36,585 nucleotides of DNA from Candidatus Martarchaeota archaeon (GCA_023485645.1 JAMCZM010000016.1:3210-39794), one strand, 5' to 3'; counted from the stretch's first letter, positions 8,523 through 17,174 are shown. Made by a program: numbers and translations. The notes: generated by a model from the sequence alone, not told the origin.

Positions 8523-10787
8523 TCACTCAGATTTATTTTTTTTCTGTAATTTTTTCTTTTGTGTTGGTTTATCTTTTTTTGTTTTTTTAATTTTGGCTGA
8601 TTTCTTTGTGGCTATATTTTCATTTTGTTTTTTATTTGTTAAATTATTCGTGCCAACATCTATACCTTTGGTGTTGTCGTCTGCATTTTTATTAACTGTA
8701 AGTTTATCAGCTGTAATCAATGCAGGAGCATCATTTTTTTGATATATATTGCCCCATTCTTTTTTAGTTATGCAATTCGGATCAAGATCCATTTTAAACG
8801 GGCGCCTACCCTTTCTTATTACTTTTATAATTGGTGTTTTGCAGTGTTCACATGTTTCTCCCGTAGGCTCTATTTTTGCATTCTGGGGCAATGAATACGT
8901 ATTTGTGCAATTAGGGTAATTAGAACATCCCACAAATGTTTTTCCAGCTTTTGAGCGCCTAATTACAAGCGAGCCATTATCTTTAGGACATATACCTATA
9001 TTACTGCTATCTTTTACTGCAATGCGCATTGCTTCTGATATTTTATCTCTATTTGCGTCAAATGCCTTAAGTGCATCAAGTAGCATTGCCTTGCCTTCAT
9101 CAATAACCTCATCTTCACGTTTGCTGCCTTTGCTTATGCCCTCCATATCCTCTTCAAGTCTTCTTGTTGTTGTTTCTTCAACTATCATACTGCTGTTTGT
9201 TTTAAGCGCATCATAAACACTCATGCCAAATTTGGTTACGCCAAGGCTGCTGCCGCTCACTGTAGATATATAGCCACGTTTCGTGAGCGTATCAATTATT
9301 GCAGCACGTGTTGCTTTTGTTCCAAGCTCATGTCTTTCAAGTTCTGCTATAAGGCCCGCTTTTGTATATCTTTTAGGTGGCTGCGTTACAAGGCTGCGCA
9401 TATCTATATCTGTTCCAAAAATCTTTTCGTTTTTTACAAATTTTGGCAATTCACGCTCCCCAATTTCAACAAAAGGATATGTATCAAGCCATCCTTTATG
9501 TTTAATGCGCGCTCCGTTTGCCACATATAATTCACTGTTAAATTTGGCCGTAACTTTTAGTCTATCCACCTTTGCAGGTTCGCAAAAACAAGAAATAAAA
9601 CGTCTTACAATAATGTCATATAACTTTTTCTCCTCATCAGATAAGCTATTTGGTTCGATACCTGTAGGATATATTGCTGGGTGTGCGTCATCGCTTTTTT
9701 TACCTTCGATGGGCTTAAAGTTGCCTTTTGATATAACCTGTTCTGCGTCTTTTTTATAAGTATTATTTTTTGATAACAATTCTATTATATTTTTAAGTCC
9801 TATAGCTTCAGGAAGCTTTTGGGATGACGTTCTAGGATATGATATATACGAGCGCTCATATAACGATTGGGCAATAGCAAGTGTTCTTGTAGGGTCATAT
9901 CTACATACTCTGCTCGCTTCTATTTGTAAAGCAGTTAAATCAAATGGCGGATATGGATTTATGCTGCGCTCCTCAGCTTCAATATTCTCTATGATCCCAT
10001 TTTCCAATGTGTTTAATGTAATATTATATGCGCTATCTGCATCGTTCTTTTCAAATATGTCTCCACGTTTGTTAAGAAATTCGGCCTCTTTTATTTTTAA
10101 TGCCACTCTCCAAAAATCCTTTGGCACAAAAGCGGATATCTCCAACTCTTTTTTTGCAAGAATTCCCAAAGTGGGCCCCTGAACTCTCCCAATGCTTAAT
10201 GTACCACCTCTGTTTATCTGCCATCCATGCAATGCGCGGGTTAATGCTCTACTAAGATTTATGCCCCATATCCAATCTAATATATGCCGTGCTTCTCCAG
10301 CGTAAAAATTATTCATGTCTATTTCTAAAAGATTCTTATATGATTTAACAAGATCTGTATTTGTAGTAGTTGAAAATTTCATGCGTTTTGCGCTCTCTAC
10401 GCTTAAGTTTCCATAAAATCTTATGATATTTGTGCCTATAACCGTTCCCTCTATGTCGTAGTCGCAGGCATTTATAAACATCTCACATTTTGGCGCAATC
10501 TTCTCTATAACATCAAGATATTTTTTGGTAAAATCTGAGGATTTATTAACTTGGTATGATGGTGCCCATTCAACTTTTAACACCGGGTAATCCCTATTTT
10601 TTTCAGATTGTTTTATTGTAAAAACATGTCCTACTGCCGCAACAACATATATTTTATTCTCTCCATTATCTATTTCGTAGTAGCTTACATTGTTTTTACT
10701 TGATATGCGTTTTGCCCTTCCATCGCTAAGCGCAGCAGCAATTTTCCCTGCAACGCTGGGTTTCTCTGATACAATAAGCGTATTCAT
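8523..10787 (-). CDS. topA: DNA topoisomerase I (type IA, archaeal)
   Basis: 754 residues. The N-terminal TOPRIM domain begins MNTLIVSEKPS with catalytic Glu8, and the acidic triad is D109-x-D111-x-E113 in CDYDIEG. The active-site tyrosine is Y317 in SYPRTSSQ. The enzyme relaxes negative supercoils by passing strands through a transient 5'-phosphotyrosine break. Two zinc-ribbon-like units lie at ~599-625 and ~645-672. In each, one expected Cys is Asp (CPKD, and FKMD before LDPNC), leaving three Cys apiece. The tail after ~710 is Lys-rich and probably disordered, suited to DNA contact. It is preceded by a small membrane protein gene 16 bp upstream and followed by the Trm61-like gene. No reverse-gyrase helicase domain is present. 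Confidence 0.95.
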   Translation of the reverse strand: MNTLIVSEKPSVAGKIAAALSDGRAKRISSKNNVSYYEIDNGENKIYVVAAVGHVFTIKQSEKNRDYPVLKVEWAPSYQVNKSSDFTKKYLDVIEKIAPKCEMFINACDYDIEGTVIGTNIIRFYGNLSVESAKRMKFSTTTNTDLVKSYKNLLEIDMNNFYAGEARHILDWIWGINLSRALTRALHGWQINRGGTLSIGRVQGPTLGILAKKELEISAFVPKDFWRVALKIKEAEFLNKRGDIFEKNDADSAYNITLNTLENGIIENIEAEERSINPYPPFDLTALQIEASRVCRYDPTRTLAIAQSLYERSYISYPRTSSQKLPEAIGLKNIIELLSKNNTYKKDAEQVISKGNFKPIEGKKSDDAHPAIYPTGIEPNSLSDEEKKLYDIIVRRFISCFCEPAKVDRLKVTAKFNSELYVANGARIKHKGWLDTYPFVEIGERELPKFVKNEKIFGTDIDMRSLVTQPPKRYTKAGLIAELERHELGTKATRAAIIDTLTKRGYISTVSGSSLGVTKFGMSVYDALKTNSSMIVEETTTRRLEEDMEGISKGSKREDEVIDEGKAMLLDALKAFDANRDKISEAMRIAVKDSSNIGICPKDNGSLVIRRSKAGKTFVGCSNYPNCTNTYSLPQNAKIEPTGETCEHCKTPIIKVIRKGRRPFKMDLDPNCITKKEWGNIYQKNDAPALITADKLTVNKNADDNTKGIDVGTNNLTNKKQNENIATKKSAKIKKTKKDKPTQKKKLQKKNKSE

Positions 10788-10803
10788 TTTATCTGCCTAT
10801 AAC

Positions 10804-11061
10804 TTATTTCTTGTTAATTTTTGTATTGGTCGTATGCGCCTTTTTAGGCATAATGCTTTTCTTTATCAAGAAAGGAACTTCAAAATCCTTATTATCAACA
10901 TTTGACAATATCCATCCATTGAGCATGGCTATTATGATTGCTATAATAGCAATCAAATAAAATATAATGCCGCCGCCGAAGACTATAAAAACTATTATTG
11001 TGATTATTGTCAATATCACTGTAAGGGAGGCAAATGATAACTCTATGCTTTTACGATCCAT
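10804..11061 (-). CDS. Small two-helix membrane protein
   Basis: 85 residues, function not recognised. Two adjacent hydrophobic segments (~10-31 and ~33-52) are followed by a polar, basic C-terminus ending in KKAHTTNTKINKK. It lies 16 bp upstream of topA on the same strand and probably opens that operon. A TATA-like element at 11081-11092 sits about 25 bp ahead of its ATG, fitting a leaderless transcript. Its start codon overlaps that of the divergent transporter gene on the plus strand (shared CATG). The reading frame is a good candidate because of the clear membrane pattern and spacing, but the plus strand is also open over part of it. Confidence 0.6.
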   Translation of the reverse strand: MDRKSIELSFASLTVILTIITIIVFIVFGGGIIFYLIAIIAIIIAMLNGWILSNVDNKDFEVPFLIKKSIMPKKAHTTNTKINKK

Positions 11062-11434
11062 GCAAACACGTGATCAATTGAATATATATTTAGTTATATT
11101 TATAACACTTGTTGCTGCTCTTATAGCTGCGCTGGCGCAGATAATATTTAAAAAAAATATAAAAGGCGAGATAAAAAGCATTAAAGGAATAATAAAACTC
11201 GCAAAGAATCAAATGGTGGTTACAGGCCTGTTCATGTATCTTATTAGTCTTGTTGTTTACCTGTATGCTCTGCATGATGCGCCTCTATCATTTGTATATC
11301 CAACATTTGCGAGTACTTTCATATTTGTTTTTATGTTAAGTGGAATTTTGCTTAAAGAAAAATACCCGGTGCATAGGCTTATCGGGGTGGCCTTAATATT
11401 TGTGGGTATAATTATTGTGGGTATATCATTGTAG
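11060..11434 (+). CDS. SMR/EamA-type half transporter, subunit A
   Basis: 124 residues from ATG 11060 (alternatives: ATG 11045, or a longer upstream frame that I consider an artefact of the opposite gene). Four membrane helices are visible. The first carries AALIAALAQIIFKK and the third PLSFVYPTFASTFIFVF, the usual small multidrug resistance / half-EamA pattern. Its stop overlaps a possible GTG start of a second gene of the same kind. Such adjacent pairs commonly act as heterodimers; the ArnE/ArnF pair flips undecaprenyl-phosphate-aminoarabinose. With glycosyltransferases next door, flipping of a polyprenyl-phosphate sugar is a reasonable inference, but drug or metabolite export is also possible. 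Confidence 0.75.
   Translation: MQTRDQLNIYLVIFITLVAALIAALAQIIFKKNIKGEIKSIKGIIKLAKNQMVVTGLFMYLISLVVYLYALHDAPLSFVYPTFASTFIFVFMLSGILLKEKYPVHRLIGVALIFVGIIIVGISL
11081..11092 (-). promoter_or_regulatory. TATA-like element for the small membrane protein / topA operon
   Basis: On the minus strand this reads TAAATATATATT and lies about 25 bp ahead of the ATG at 11061, the spacing expected for a leaderless archaeal transcript. It lies inside the first codons of the divergent transporter gene. Confidence 0.45.
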
Positions 11435-11442
11435 TGATAGAA

Positions 11443-11769
11443 ATGAAAACAAAAACCACTAATATACTTATGCTCATATTTGGCGCACTTATGAGTGCGT
11501 TAGGGCAATTTTTATTTAAGTATGCGTTTTCTTTTTCATCATATACTTTAGATTTGTATTTGCTTTTAGGTGTGTTATTTTATATACTCTCTACAGGAAT
11601 ATATTTTTACGTTCTTAGCAGAACACATTTGACATGGGCATATAGTATAGGTGGTTTGTCATATGTATTTGCCTTCATATTTGCAAACTTTATAGAGCAA
11701 ATACCTATTTTGCGATGGATTGGGCTTGCAGTAATTACTGTGGGTGTATTTCTAATAGGTATGAGCTAG
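11443..11769 (+). CDS. SMR/EamA-type half transporter, subunit B
   Basis: 108 residues from ATG 11443; a GTG at 11434, overlapping the upstream stop, would add three residues. Four helices: the first has GALMSALGQFLFKYAF, the third THLTWAYSIGGLSYVFAF, and the last ILRWIGLAVITVGVFLIG, matching the SMR/ArnE-ArnF pattern. It follows subunit A directly, so the two are translationally coupled and likely form an asymmetric pair in the membrane. The gene ends 21 bp before the convergent radical SAM gene. The substrate is not shown by the sequence; a lipid-linked sugar is suggested by the neighbouring GT2, GT-C and carbamoyltransferase genes. Confidence 0.75.
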   Translation: MKTKTTNILMLIFGALMSALGQFLFKYAFSFSSYTLDLYLLLGVLFYILSTGIYFYVLSRTHLTWAYSIGGLSYVFAFIFANFIEQIPILRWIGLAVITVGVFLIGMS

Positions 11770-11790
11770 ACTAAAACTTCTTCCAAAAAT

Positions 11791-12855
11791 TTATCTGCTA
11801 AAAATGCTTGGAATATCCCCTACTATAGATTGGTATGCCTCACACGATGTCCAATGTTTAGGGTCCTTTCCATCACTGATAATTTTTTTCGCATCAACTG
11901 CTGCCTTACTATTTAAAATATCCGTTATACTATAATTATTTTCGCGGACATTCCCCAATTTTAAATCCCACATTATAGATGGATACAAATTTCCGTAGCT
12001 ATCAAGAAATACTGATGCCTCAATGCTCCTATTTTTTATCGGTGGAATTCCTGTAGCAGCATATTTAGAAAGATTTTTGAGAAATGTATTTTCAATTATC
12101 TGTATTGCGCTAAATTGACCTTCACGTGCTCTTACTATTTTGGATATTTCTTCAGATACCGCATTTGAATTGGGCGTAATTTGCATATGATCATTTCTAT
12201 AATAATTGCTAGATATTTGGCCAAGGTTTATATGAAAGTCATTATATCTTATTTTTGGAATATCATTTTTTACTGCGTTAAATGTTTCAAAGAATTTTCC
12301 TTGATTCATAGAACTTAATGTGTAACCAAAAACAAAATAAAGATTTTTGTACTTTGTTTTTAATTGCAAAAGACGCTTATACATGTTTATTACTCTGTCA
12401 TAATTGCCATTTACTCCTCTTATTTTATCATGCAGCTCTCTATACCCATCAAGGCTTAATGTTATTGCAAAGCGTGGTATGCCAAGCTTTAATATTTCCT
12501 CTATTTTAGATATTTCCATATCCGCATTACATAACGAGTTTGTAGGCATAGTCATTATGTATAAGCGTTTGGAATTTTTATAAAACGTACGCGCGATATC
12601 AACAATATCATTTCTTAAAAATACCTCTCCGCCAGTAATTTCTATCCATTTAAAGTAATTGTTTTTTTCTGCAATTTTATTTATTTCATCAATTCCCAGT
12701 TCATTTTTAGGTTTTATTTGCCATATATTGCATGTCAAACATCGAGATTGGCATAGGTATGTAATTGAAAAATTTAATTTATAAGGAAGTGATAAGTGTG
12801 TAAAATTGGATTTTAATGCGGTTGCCGCAAGGCCAAGCATTCTTTCAACAGCCAT
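11791..12855 (-). CDS. Radical SAM protein of unknown substrate
   Basis: 354 residues. The [4Fe-4S] motif CxxxCxxC is C35-x3-C39-x2-C42 (CQSRCLTC), followed by TGGEVFLR (GGE at 75-77, SAM binding) and ITLSLDG in the middle of the barrel, as in MoaA/PqqE/SPASM-type enzymes. The C-terminus has the layout of a SPASM or twitch region (DSYGNLYPSIMWDLKLGN, then HWTSCEAY) but retains only one Cys, so it probably carries no auxiliary cluster. It starts opposite the GT2 gene and shares with it a symmetric TATA element. Context suggests modification of a surface glycan, lipid or peptide; the sequence does not identify the reaction. Confidence 0.85.
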   Translation of the reverse strand: MAVERMLGLAATALKSNFTHLSLPYKLNFSITYLCQSRCLTCNIWQIKPKNELGIDEINKIAEKNNYFKWIEITGGEVFLRNDIVDIARTFYKNSKRLYIMTMPTNSLCNADMEISKIEEILKLGIPRFAITLSLDGYRELHDKIRGVNGNYDRVINMYKRLLQLKTKYKNLYFVFGYTLSSMNQGKFFETFNAVKNDIPKIRYNDFHINLGQISSNYYRNDHMQITPNSNAVSEEISKIVRAREGQFSAIQIIENTFLKNLSKYAATGIPPIKNRSIEASVFLDSYGNLYPSIMWDLKLGNVRENNYSITDILNSKAAVDAKKIISDGKDPKHWTSCEAYQSIVGDIPSIFSR

Positions 12856-12881
12856 AATATCAATTAGTTGTTATTTTCTAA

Positions 12882-12891
12882 TATATTTATA
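12882..12891. promoter_or_regulatory. Symmetric TATA element of a bidirectional promoter
   Basis: TATATTTATA (TATAAATATA on the other strand) is centred about 32 bp from the radical SAM start (12855, minus) and about 33 bp from the GT2 start (12919, plus). Both distances fit TBP binding with leaderless transcription, so one element may serve both genes. A second AT-rich element at 12901-12910 is too close to the GT2 start to be its TATA box. Confidence 0.55.
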
Positions 12892-12918
12892 CTTTTCTTG
12901 TTTATAAATACTATCAGC

Positions 12919-13593
12919 ATGTCTGAATTGATAAGCATTGTTATACCTACTTTAAATGAGAGTGAAAATATAGCCAAGGCTATAAAAGGAATAAGAAATG
13001 TGTTGAAAGGTTATAAATACGAGATAATAGTGGTTGATGGGCATTCACCAGATAATACTGATAAAATTGCGAAAAAGGCTGGGGCCACAGTAATATACGA
13101 TAGAATAGGCAAAGGCAGCGCGCTAAGGAAAGGATTTGATTATGCTAAAGGCGATATAATAATATCAATGGATGCGGATCTATCTAATGAACCAAAAGAA
13201 TTGAAAATATTAATTGCGGGAATAGAGGCAGGATACGATATATGTATGGGTTCTAGATTTCTTTTAGGCGGGGGTTCTGATGACATGCCATTATTGCGGC
13301 GTTTTGGGAATAGGGCATTTGTTTTGTTAGTTAACTTAATATATGGCGCGAAATATACTGATCTATGTTATGGTTATAGGAGTTTTTCCAAACGTGCAGT
13401 GAAAAAAATGCATCTAAATGAGCGCGGATTCGGAATAGAAACAGAGATAAATATACTTGCGAAAAAGTTTAATATGCATATATTAGAAGTGCCAAGCTAT
13501 GAGAAAAAAAGGGAACATGGCGTTGGCAAGTTGCGCAGTTTTTATGATGGGTATAAAATACTTAAAACGATACTGTCAAATATTTTCAATTAA
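12919..13593 (+). CDS. GT2 glycosyltransferase, dolichol-phosphate mannose synthase-like
   Basis: 224 residues from ATG 12919; an upstream in-frame extension would put the promoter inside the gene, so the shorter start is chosen. The GT-A fold is clear: SIVIPTLNESENI at residues 6-18, VVDGHSPDNT at 38-47, and the metal/nucleotide DxD at 85-87 (MDADLS). There is no C-terminal membrane domain, as in the soluble DPM1-type enzymes. It would transfer a sugar from a nucleotide donor to a polyprenyl phosphate on the cytoplasmic face, feeding the GT-C transferase encoded convergently next door. Its last 8 bp overlap the end of that gene. Which sugar is used cannot be told. Confidence 0.85.
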   Translation: MSELISIVIPTLNESENIAKAIKGIRNVLKGYKYEIIVVDGHSPDNTDKIAKKAGATVIYDRIGKGSALRKGFDYAKGDIIISMDADLSNEPKELKILIAGIEAGYDICMGSRFLLGGGSDDMPLLRRFGNRAFVLLVNLIYGAKYTDLCYGYRSFSKRAVKKMHLNERGFGIETEINILAKKFNMHILEVPSYEKKREHGVGKLRSFYDGYKILKTILSNIFN

Positions 13594-15325
13594 ATTTATT
13601 TATTTGGTATATGGAGAATCGCTGTGTTGTATAGTTGTCTGTTGCCATAGCTAGTATTGTGGTATTAAATTCGTTTAATGCGCTTTGGCACATACTGCTA
13701 CCCTCTGGTGTATAACACCAAAATCCATAATCTATAACAAGGCATTTGTTATCATTCATGTATGAATTGTACTCGGTTTCATTTATATTTGATAAATAAC
13801 TGAATTGGAGTGAACTTTTATTGTTTATATTAAACAATGTAGGGTCGAAACTGAAAACAAGGCAATCATTTGGTATTTTATTAGAATTATTATATATAAA
13901 ATTCTCATAGAAGCGTGCACTGTTTGCCTGTGTTATATGTGAAGGGCTTATTGCTAAGTTATTGTACATAGAAAGAGTAGAGTAAAATATTAAAATTATA
14001 ATCACAATAAAAGTAGCATATATGACAAATGTGTTTTTTTGTATATGTTTTATTTCTAATATTCTGCCTATAGCAAATCCCCCAAATAAAGAGGCTAGTG
14101 GTATAAGTGCAAGGAAGAAGCGCCAATCTACTCCATATAATATTGAACCTGCATAAAAGGAGGTATATATTAAAAATACGATTATAAACCATATGCCTAA
14201 TGCAAATAACTCCCGCCTATTTTTTAAAAACATTAATGCGGCCCCAATTATTCCAAGTACTGTGAAAAATAATGGTTGCATTATAGGATAGCCATTCATT
14301 GTGCTGTAGCTGTTAAACCAGAATAAAACATTTGCGCATACATTCGCATTAAAATTTGCAAGATCTAGTGCTGCGGTTACGTGCAGTTGGGTATTATATT
14401 TGCTGCAGCTATTTGCTATTTGCGTATTGTTAAATCCATATCCATTATTATATTGGCTTGAAAAATATATTAGCGACGGAACAATGCCAATAATAAATAA
14501 TATAATTAGTATAAAATACCGTAAATCGATGTTAATTTTGAAGATTTTTTTTATATGTAATACATATTTTTTTAGTGTAGGGATAAGAGGTTTTTTGGAT
14601 AATGCCACATAAACTACAAAAAATATTGGTAAATACATGAGTGCATCGATTTTTGTATAAGTAAGCGCGCTAAAAGAAAATAACATAAACGCCCATGTCC
14701 ATATGCTTTTTTTTTCTATTAATAAAAGGAGCGCAAAGAATGTAATAATTGAATAAAGCATCATTACTATATCAGAATTTGTAGGGGCAGCCCATACTAA
14801 GAGCAATGGCGAGAGCGCAAATAATAATTCGCTAAAGAGCGCATATATGGGTTTTTTGAATAATACACTTGCCGCGGCAAAGAGTGCTACTATTGCAATA
14901 GCTCCAATAATTATAAACTCATAAAACGCAACATACCTATTTACGCCAAAAAAAAGAAAGCCTATGGCGAGCAAGAATGATGTTCCTATCGGTTCATGAA
15001 ATATCTGGCCCGATATGCAGTTTGTTGGGCTTCCATAATTACACATCCATGCCTGTCCTGTATGCAATAACATTTGAGCTCCGCCCTGGTATATGACATC
15101 ATCAAAGAATAGCTGCTGTGTGGTTTTTACTACAAATAATTCAATAATTAAAAAGAGCACCATTATTAAAAATGCAAAAATTAGATGCATTCGTTTAATA
15201 CCAATTTTTTTGAATGTATCAATAATCTCTTTTCTTATCACAATTAATGAAATAACTACGCCAAAAAAAGATACAAGCATTCCTATTGTAAAAATATACT
15301 CATCGATTCCCTGAGAAAAAATCAT
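13586..15325 (-). CDS. GT-C membrane glycosyltransferase (GT39/ArnT-like)
   Basis: 579 residues with about a dozen membrane helices. After the second helix the first external loop carries FFDDVIYQGG (Asp75-Asp76), the acidic pair typical of PMT/ArnT/GT39 enzymes, then HEPIGTSFLLAIGF, a further hallmark. The C-terminal ~120 residues form a soluble external domain with several Cys. Such enzymes move a sugar from a polyprenyl-phosphate carrier onto protein or glycan outside the cell. The start codon directly abuts the stop of the carbamoyltransferase gene upstream, so the two are one operon. Likely partners are the GT2 enzyme and the SMR pair. The acceptor is unknown; the sequon- and Ser/Thr-rich surface proteins at 1-7946 are candidates. 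Confidence 0.8.
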   Translation of the reverse strand: MIFSQGIDEYIFTIGMLVSFFGVVISLIVIRKEIIDTFKKIGIKRMHLIFAFLIMVLFLIIELFVVKTTQQLFFDDVIYQGGAQMLLHTGQAWMCNYGSPTNCISGQIFHEPIGTSFLLAIGFLFFGVNRYVAFYEFIIIGAIAIVALFAAASVLFKKPIYALFSELLFALSPLLLVWAAPTNSDIVMMLYSIITFFALLLLIEKKSIWTWAFMLFSFSALTYTKIDALMYLPIFFVVYVALSKKPLIPTLKKYVLHIKKIFKINIDLRYFILIILFIIGIVPSLIYFSSQYNNGYGFNNTQIANSCSKYNTQLHVTAALDLANFNANVCANVLFWFNSYSTMNGYPIMQPLFFTVLGIIGAALMFLKNRRELFALGIWFIIVFLIYTSFYAGSILYGVDWRFFLALIPLASLFGGFAIGRILEIKHIQKNTFVIYATFIVIIILIFYSTLSMYNNLAISPSHITQANSARFYENFIYNNSNKIPNDCLVFSFDPTLFNINNKSSLQFSYLSNINETEYNSYMNDNKCLVIDYGFWCYTPEGSSMCQSALNEFNTTILAMATDNYTTQRFSIYQINKFN

Positions 15326-17032
15326 CTACATTCCCCGTTTATTTATGACCATATAATCATTTATAAACATGTATTTTGTCCTACTTTTTTTCATCATCTC
15401 TAATGCATCCTCTGGAGATCTTACAATCGGATATCCATGTATGTTGAAGCTCGTGTTAAGCACTATACCATTTCCACTATCTTTCTTTATGGCTTTTAAT
15501 ATCTCATTATAATTGGCATTTTCATCACCAACAATCTGCGTTCTTGCAGTCCCATCAACATGTACCACAGATTTTAATTTTGTTTTAAATGCGTCTTTTA
15601 CATCATAAGCCATAGTCATAAATCTATCTATTCCTTTATTATCATACTCTATAATTTTATTCATGTCCTCCTCTAATATAGAGGGTGCAAAAGGTTGAAA
15701 CCATTCTCTTCTTTTTATGTGTATATTTAGCCGCTCTTTTACGTATTCTGAATCTGACGGGGCAATTATACTTCGATTGCCAAGTGCTCGTGGTCCATAC
15801 TCCATTCTACCATTAAATAAGAGCAGATAATTGCCCTTTGACAAAAGTTCTGATGCGTTTTTTGCAGCGCTTTTATGATCTAGTAATTCATAGGAAAATG
15901 AGCGTTCAGATCTTAATATTTTCTCTGTATATTCATTGCTATATTGGTCGCCAAGGTATGCTGATAACTTATAATTAAAATAGCCCTGATTTGTAAATCG
16001 TGTATATAAAGCAGCGCCGAGTGCTATACCTCCATCTCCCATATGTGGAAATACATACCACTGTTTTAGTCCGTCAAGCTTTCTTATCCTCATGTTTGCC
16101 TTAATATTTGAGAATATACCACCAGAGAGTGCAACATTTGGTATACCATACCTATCTATGCAGTTGCTTACGAATTTTGCTAGTGCCGCCTCTGTTAGTT
16201 GTTGTATCATAAATGCAAATTGCTCACGCGGCATAGACCATGCAATACGCATTAACATTTCATATTGTTTTCTTGGGTTATATCGCGCCCTTATCTGTGT
16301 ACCTTCCACTATAAAGAAGTCTATAAATTTATTATCCTTTATCTCAAATGGATATGAATAGTCTGCCATTGCCATAACTTTTCCTTCATCCTCAAGCTCG
16401 CGCATGCCTATTATGTTAGTTGCCTGTTCGAAGAAAATGCCAAGCGAATCCCTTGCGGGTATGCTGATTTTTTTTTCCACATCCCTATTATCTACAATAC
16501 TTATGCTCCCAGAATGTCCATCCCCAACTCCATCCATAGTAATTGCGATATGTTTACTCATATTAGAGGTCATCGAAGCAGTTGCCATATGTGCGTTGTG
16601 GTGTTCGACAATATGCAGTTTGAAATCTTTAAATCCCATATGTTTTAAATAGCTACTAAGTATCATGCTATTTAATTTATTTGATCCTGGCATTATCCCT
16701 ATGCCTGTTGTTGTGTATTTTATTTTGTGCCTTAAATGTTCGAATTGTGGTCTGTGCCCCTTTCTTCTTCTAAATGTATAATAATTTTCTCGTATGCCTG
16801 GAAAGAGCCGTTCAATTGTTTTTGAAAATTCTGTAGTAGTAAAAGCAATATCAGATATATCTCCAATCGGTATGCCTGTTGAGCATAAAGCGGCATTTAT
16901 GGCATTTTTTGGGAAACCTATCTCCAGTTTTCTTCGTGTGTACCTCTCTTCATTTGCGGCGAAGAGTATATTTTCATCATCTATAAGCGCTGCGCCCGCA
17001 TCATGTCCATCCCATATACCTAATATGTACAT
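15326..17032 (-). CDS. Carbamoyltransferase, NodU/CmcH (TobZ) family
   Basis: 568 residues, the usual family length. The N-terminal Kae1/YrdC-relative domain begins MYILGIWDGHDAGAAL, with metal-binding histidines in HHNAHMATA (144-152) and MDGVGDGHSG at 166-175; ALSGGIFSNIKAN follows near 315. The C-terminal YrdC-like/NodU-C domain has NGRMEYGPRALGNRSI and VHVDGTARTQIV, then LNTSFNIHGYP. The enzyme makes carbamoyl-adenylate from carbamoyl phosphate and ATP and passes the carbamoyl group to a hydroxyl, usually of a sugar. Co-transcription with a GT-C transferase suggests carbamoylation of a surface or lipid-linked glycan. A TATA-like element lies at 17054-17064, about 27 bp ahead of the start. 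Confidence 0.9.
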   Translation of the reverse strand: MYILGIWDGHDAGAALIDDENILFAANEERYTRRKLEIGFPKNAINAALCSTGIPIGDISDIAFTTTEFSKTIERLFPGIRENYYTFRRRKGHRPQFEHLRHKIKYTTTGIGIMPGSNKLNSMILSSYLKHMGFKDFKLHIVEHHNAHMATASMTSNMSKHIAITMDGVGDGHSGSISIVDNRDVEKKISIPARDSLGIFFEQATNIIGMRELEDEGKVMAMADYSYPFEIKDNKFIDFFIVEGTQIRARYNPRKQYEMLMRIAWSMPREQFAFMIQQLTEAALAKFVSNCIDRYGIPNVALSGGIFSNIKANMRIRKLDGLKQWYVFPHMGDGGIALGAALYTRFTNQGYFNYKLSAYLGDQYSNEYTEKILRSERSFSYELLDHKSAAKNASELLSKGNYLLLFNGRMEYGPRALGNRSIIAPSDSEYVKERLNIHIKRREWFQPFAPSILEEDMNKIIEYDNKGIDRFMTMAYDVKDAFKTKLKSVVHVDGTARTQIVGDENANYNEILKAIKKDSGNGIVLNTSFNIHGYPIVRSPEDALEMMKKSRTKYMFINDYMVINKRGM

Positions 17033-17053
17033 AATAAGTAAGTATGTAAAAAA

Positions 17054-17064
17054 GATATAAAAAG
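17054..17064 (-). promoter_or_regulatory. TATA-like element for the carbamoyltransferase operon
   Basis: On the minus strand this reads CTTTTTATATC, centred 27 bp ahead of the ATG at 17032; the transcript would be nearly leaderless. The 142-bp gap 17033-17174 holds this element and the divergent promoter of the pilin gene, nothing else that I can see. Confidence 0.5.
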
Positions 17065-17125
17065 CTAATAAAATAAATTAATAAATTTTAGTTCAATTAT
17101 TATTATATAACGTAAAAAACACAAT

Positions 17126-17136
17126 CTTTTTATATT
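17126..17136 (+). promoter_or_regulatory. TATA element ahead of the pilin-like gene
   Basis: CTTTTTATATT, nearly the same sequence as the divergent element at 17054-17064. A start of transcription near 17160 would leave a short leader that includes the GGTGTT ribosome-site-like sequence at 17165-17170, 4-6 nt before ATG 17175. Further downstream genes in the cluster lack such clear promoters. Confidence 0.5.
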
Positions 17137-17174
17137 ATGTATATTCATAGTATTATGTTAAAACGGTGTTAAAA

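Noticed and set aside
9283..9759. Long plus-strand frame inside topA
   Set aside because: It is antisense to conserved TopA catalytic and gate regions and has no ribosome site or recognisable domain; the reverse strand explains it.
11025..11036. GGGAGG followed by ATG at 11034 as a plus-strand start
   Set aside because: The ATG is out of frame with the transporter and its frame stops within about 15 codons; the sequence is coding on the minus strand.
11791..12100. SPASM auxiliary-cluster domain in the radical SAM protein
   Set aside because: The region has the layout, but Ser replaces the expected Cys (YPSIM) and only one Cys remains in HWTSCEAY.
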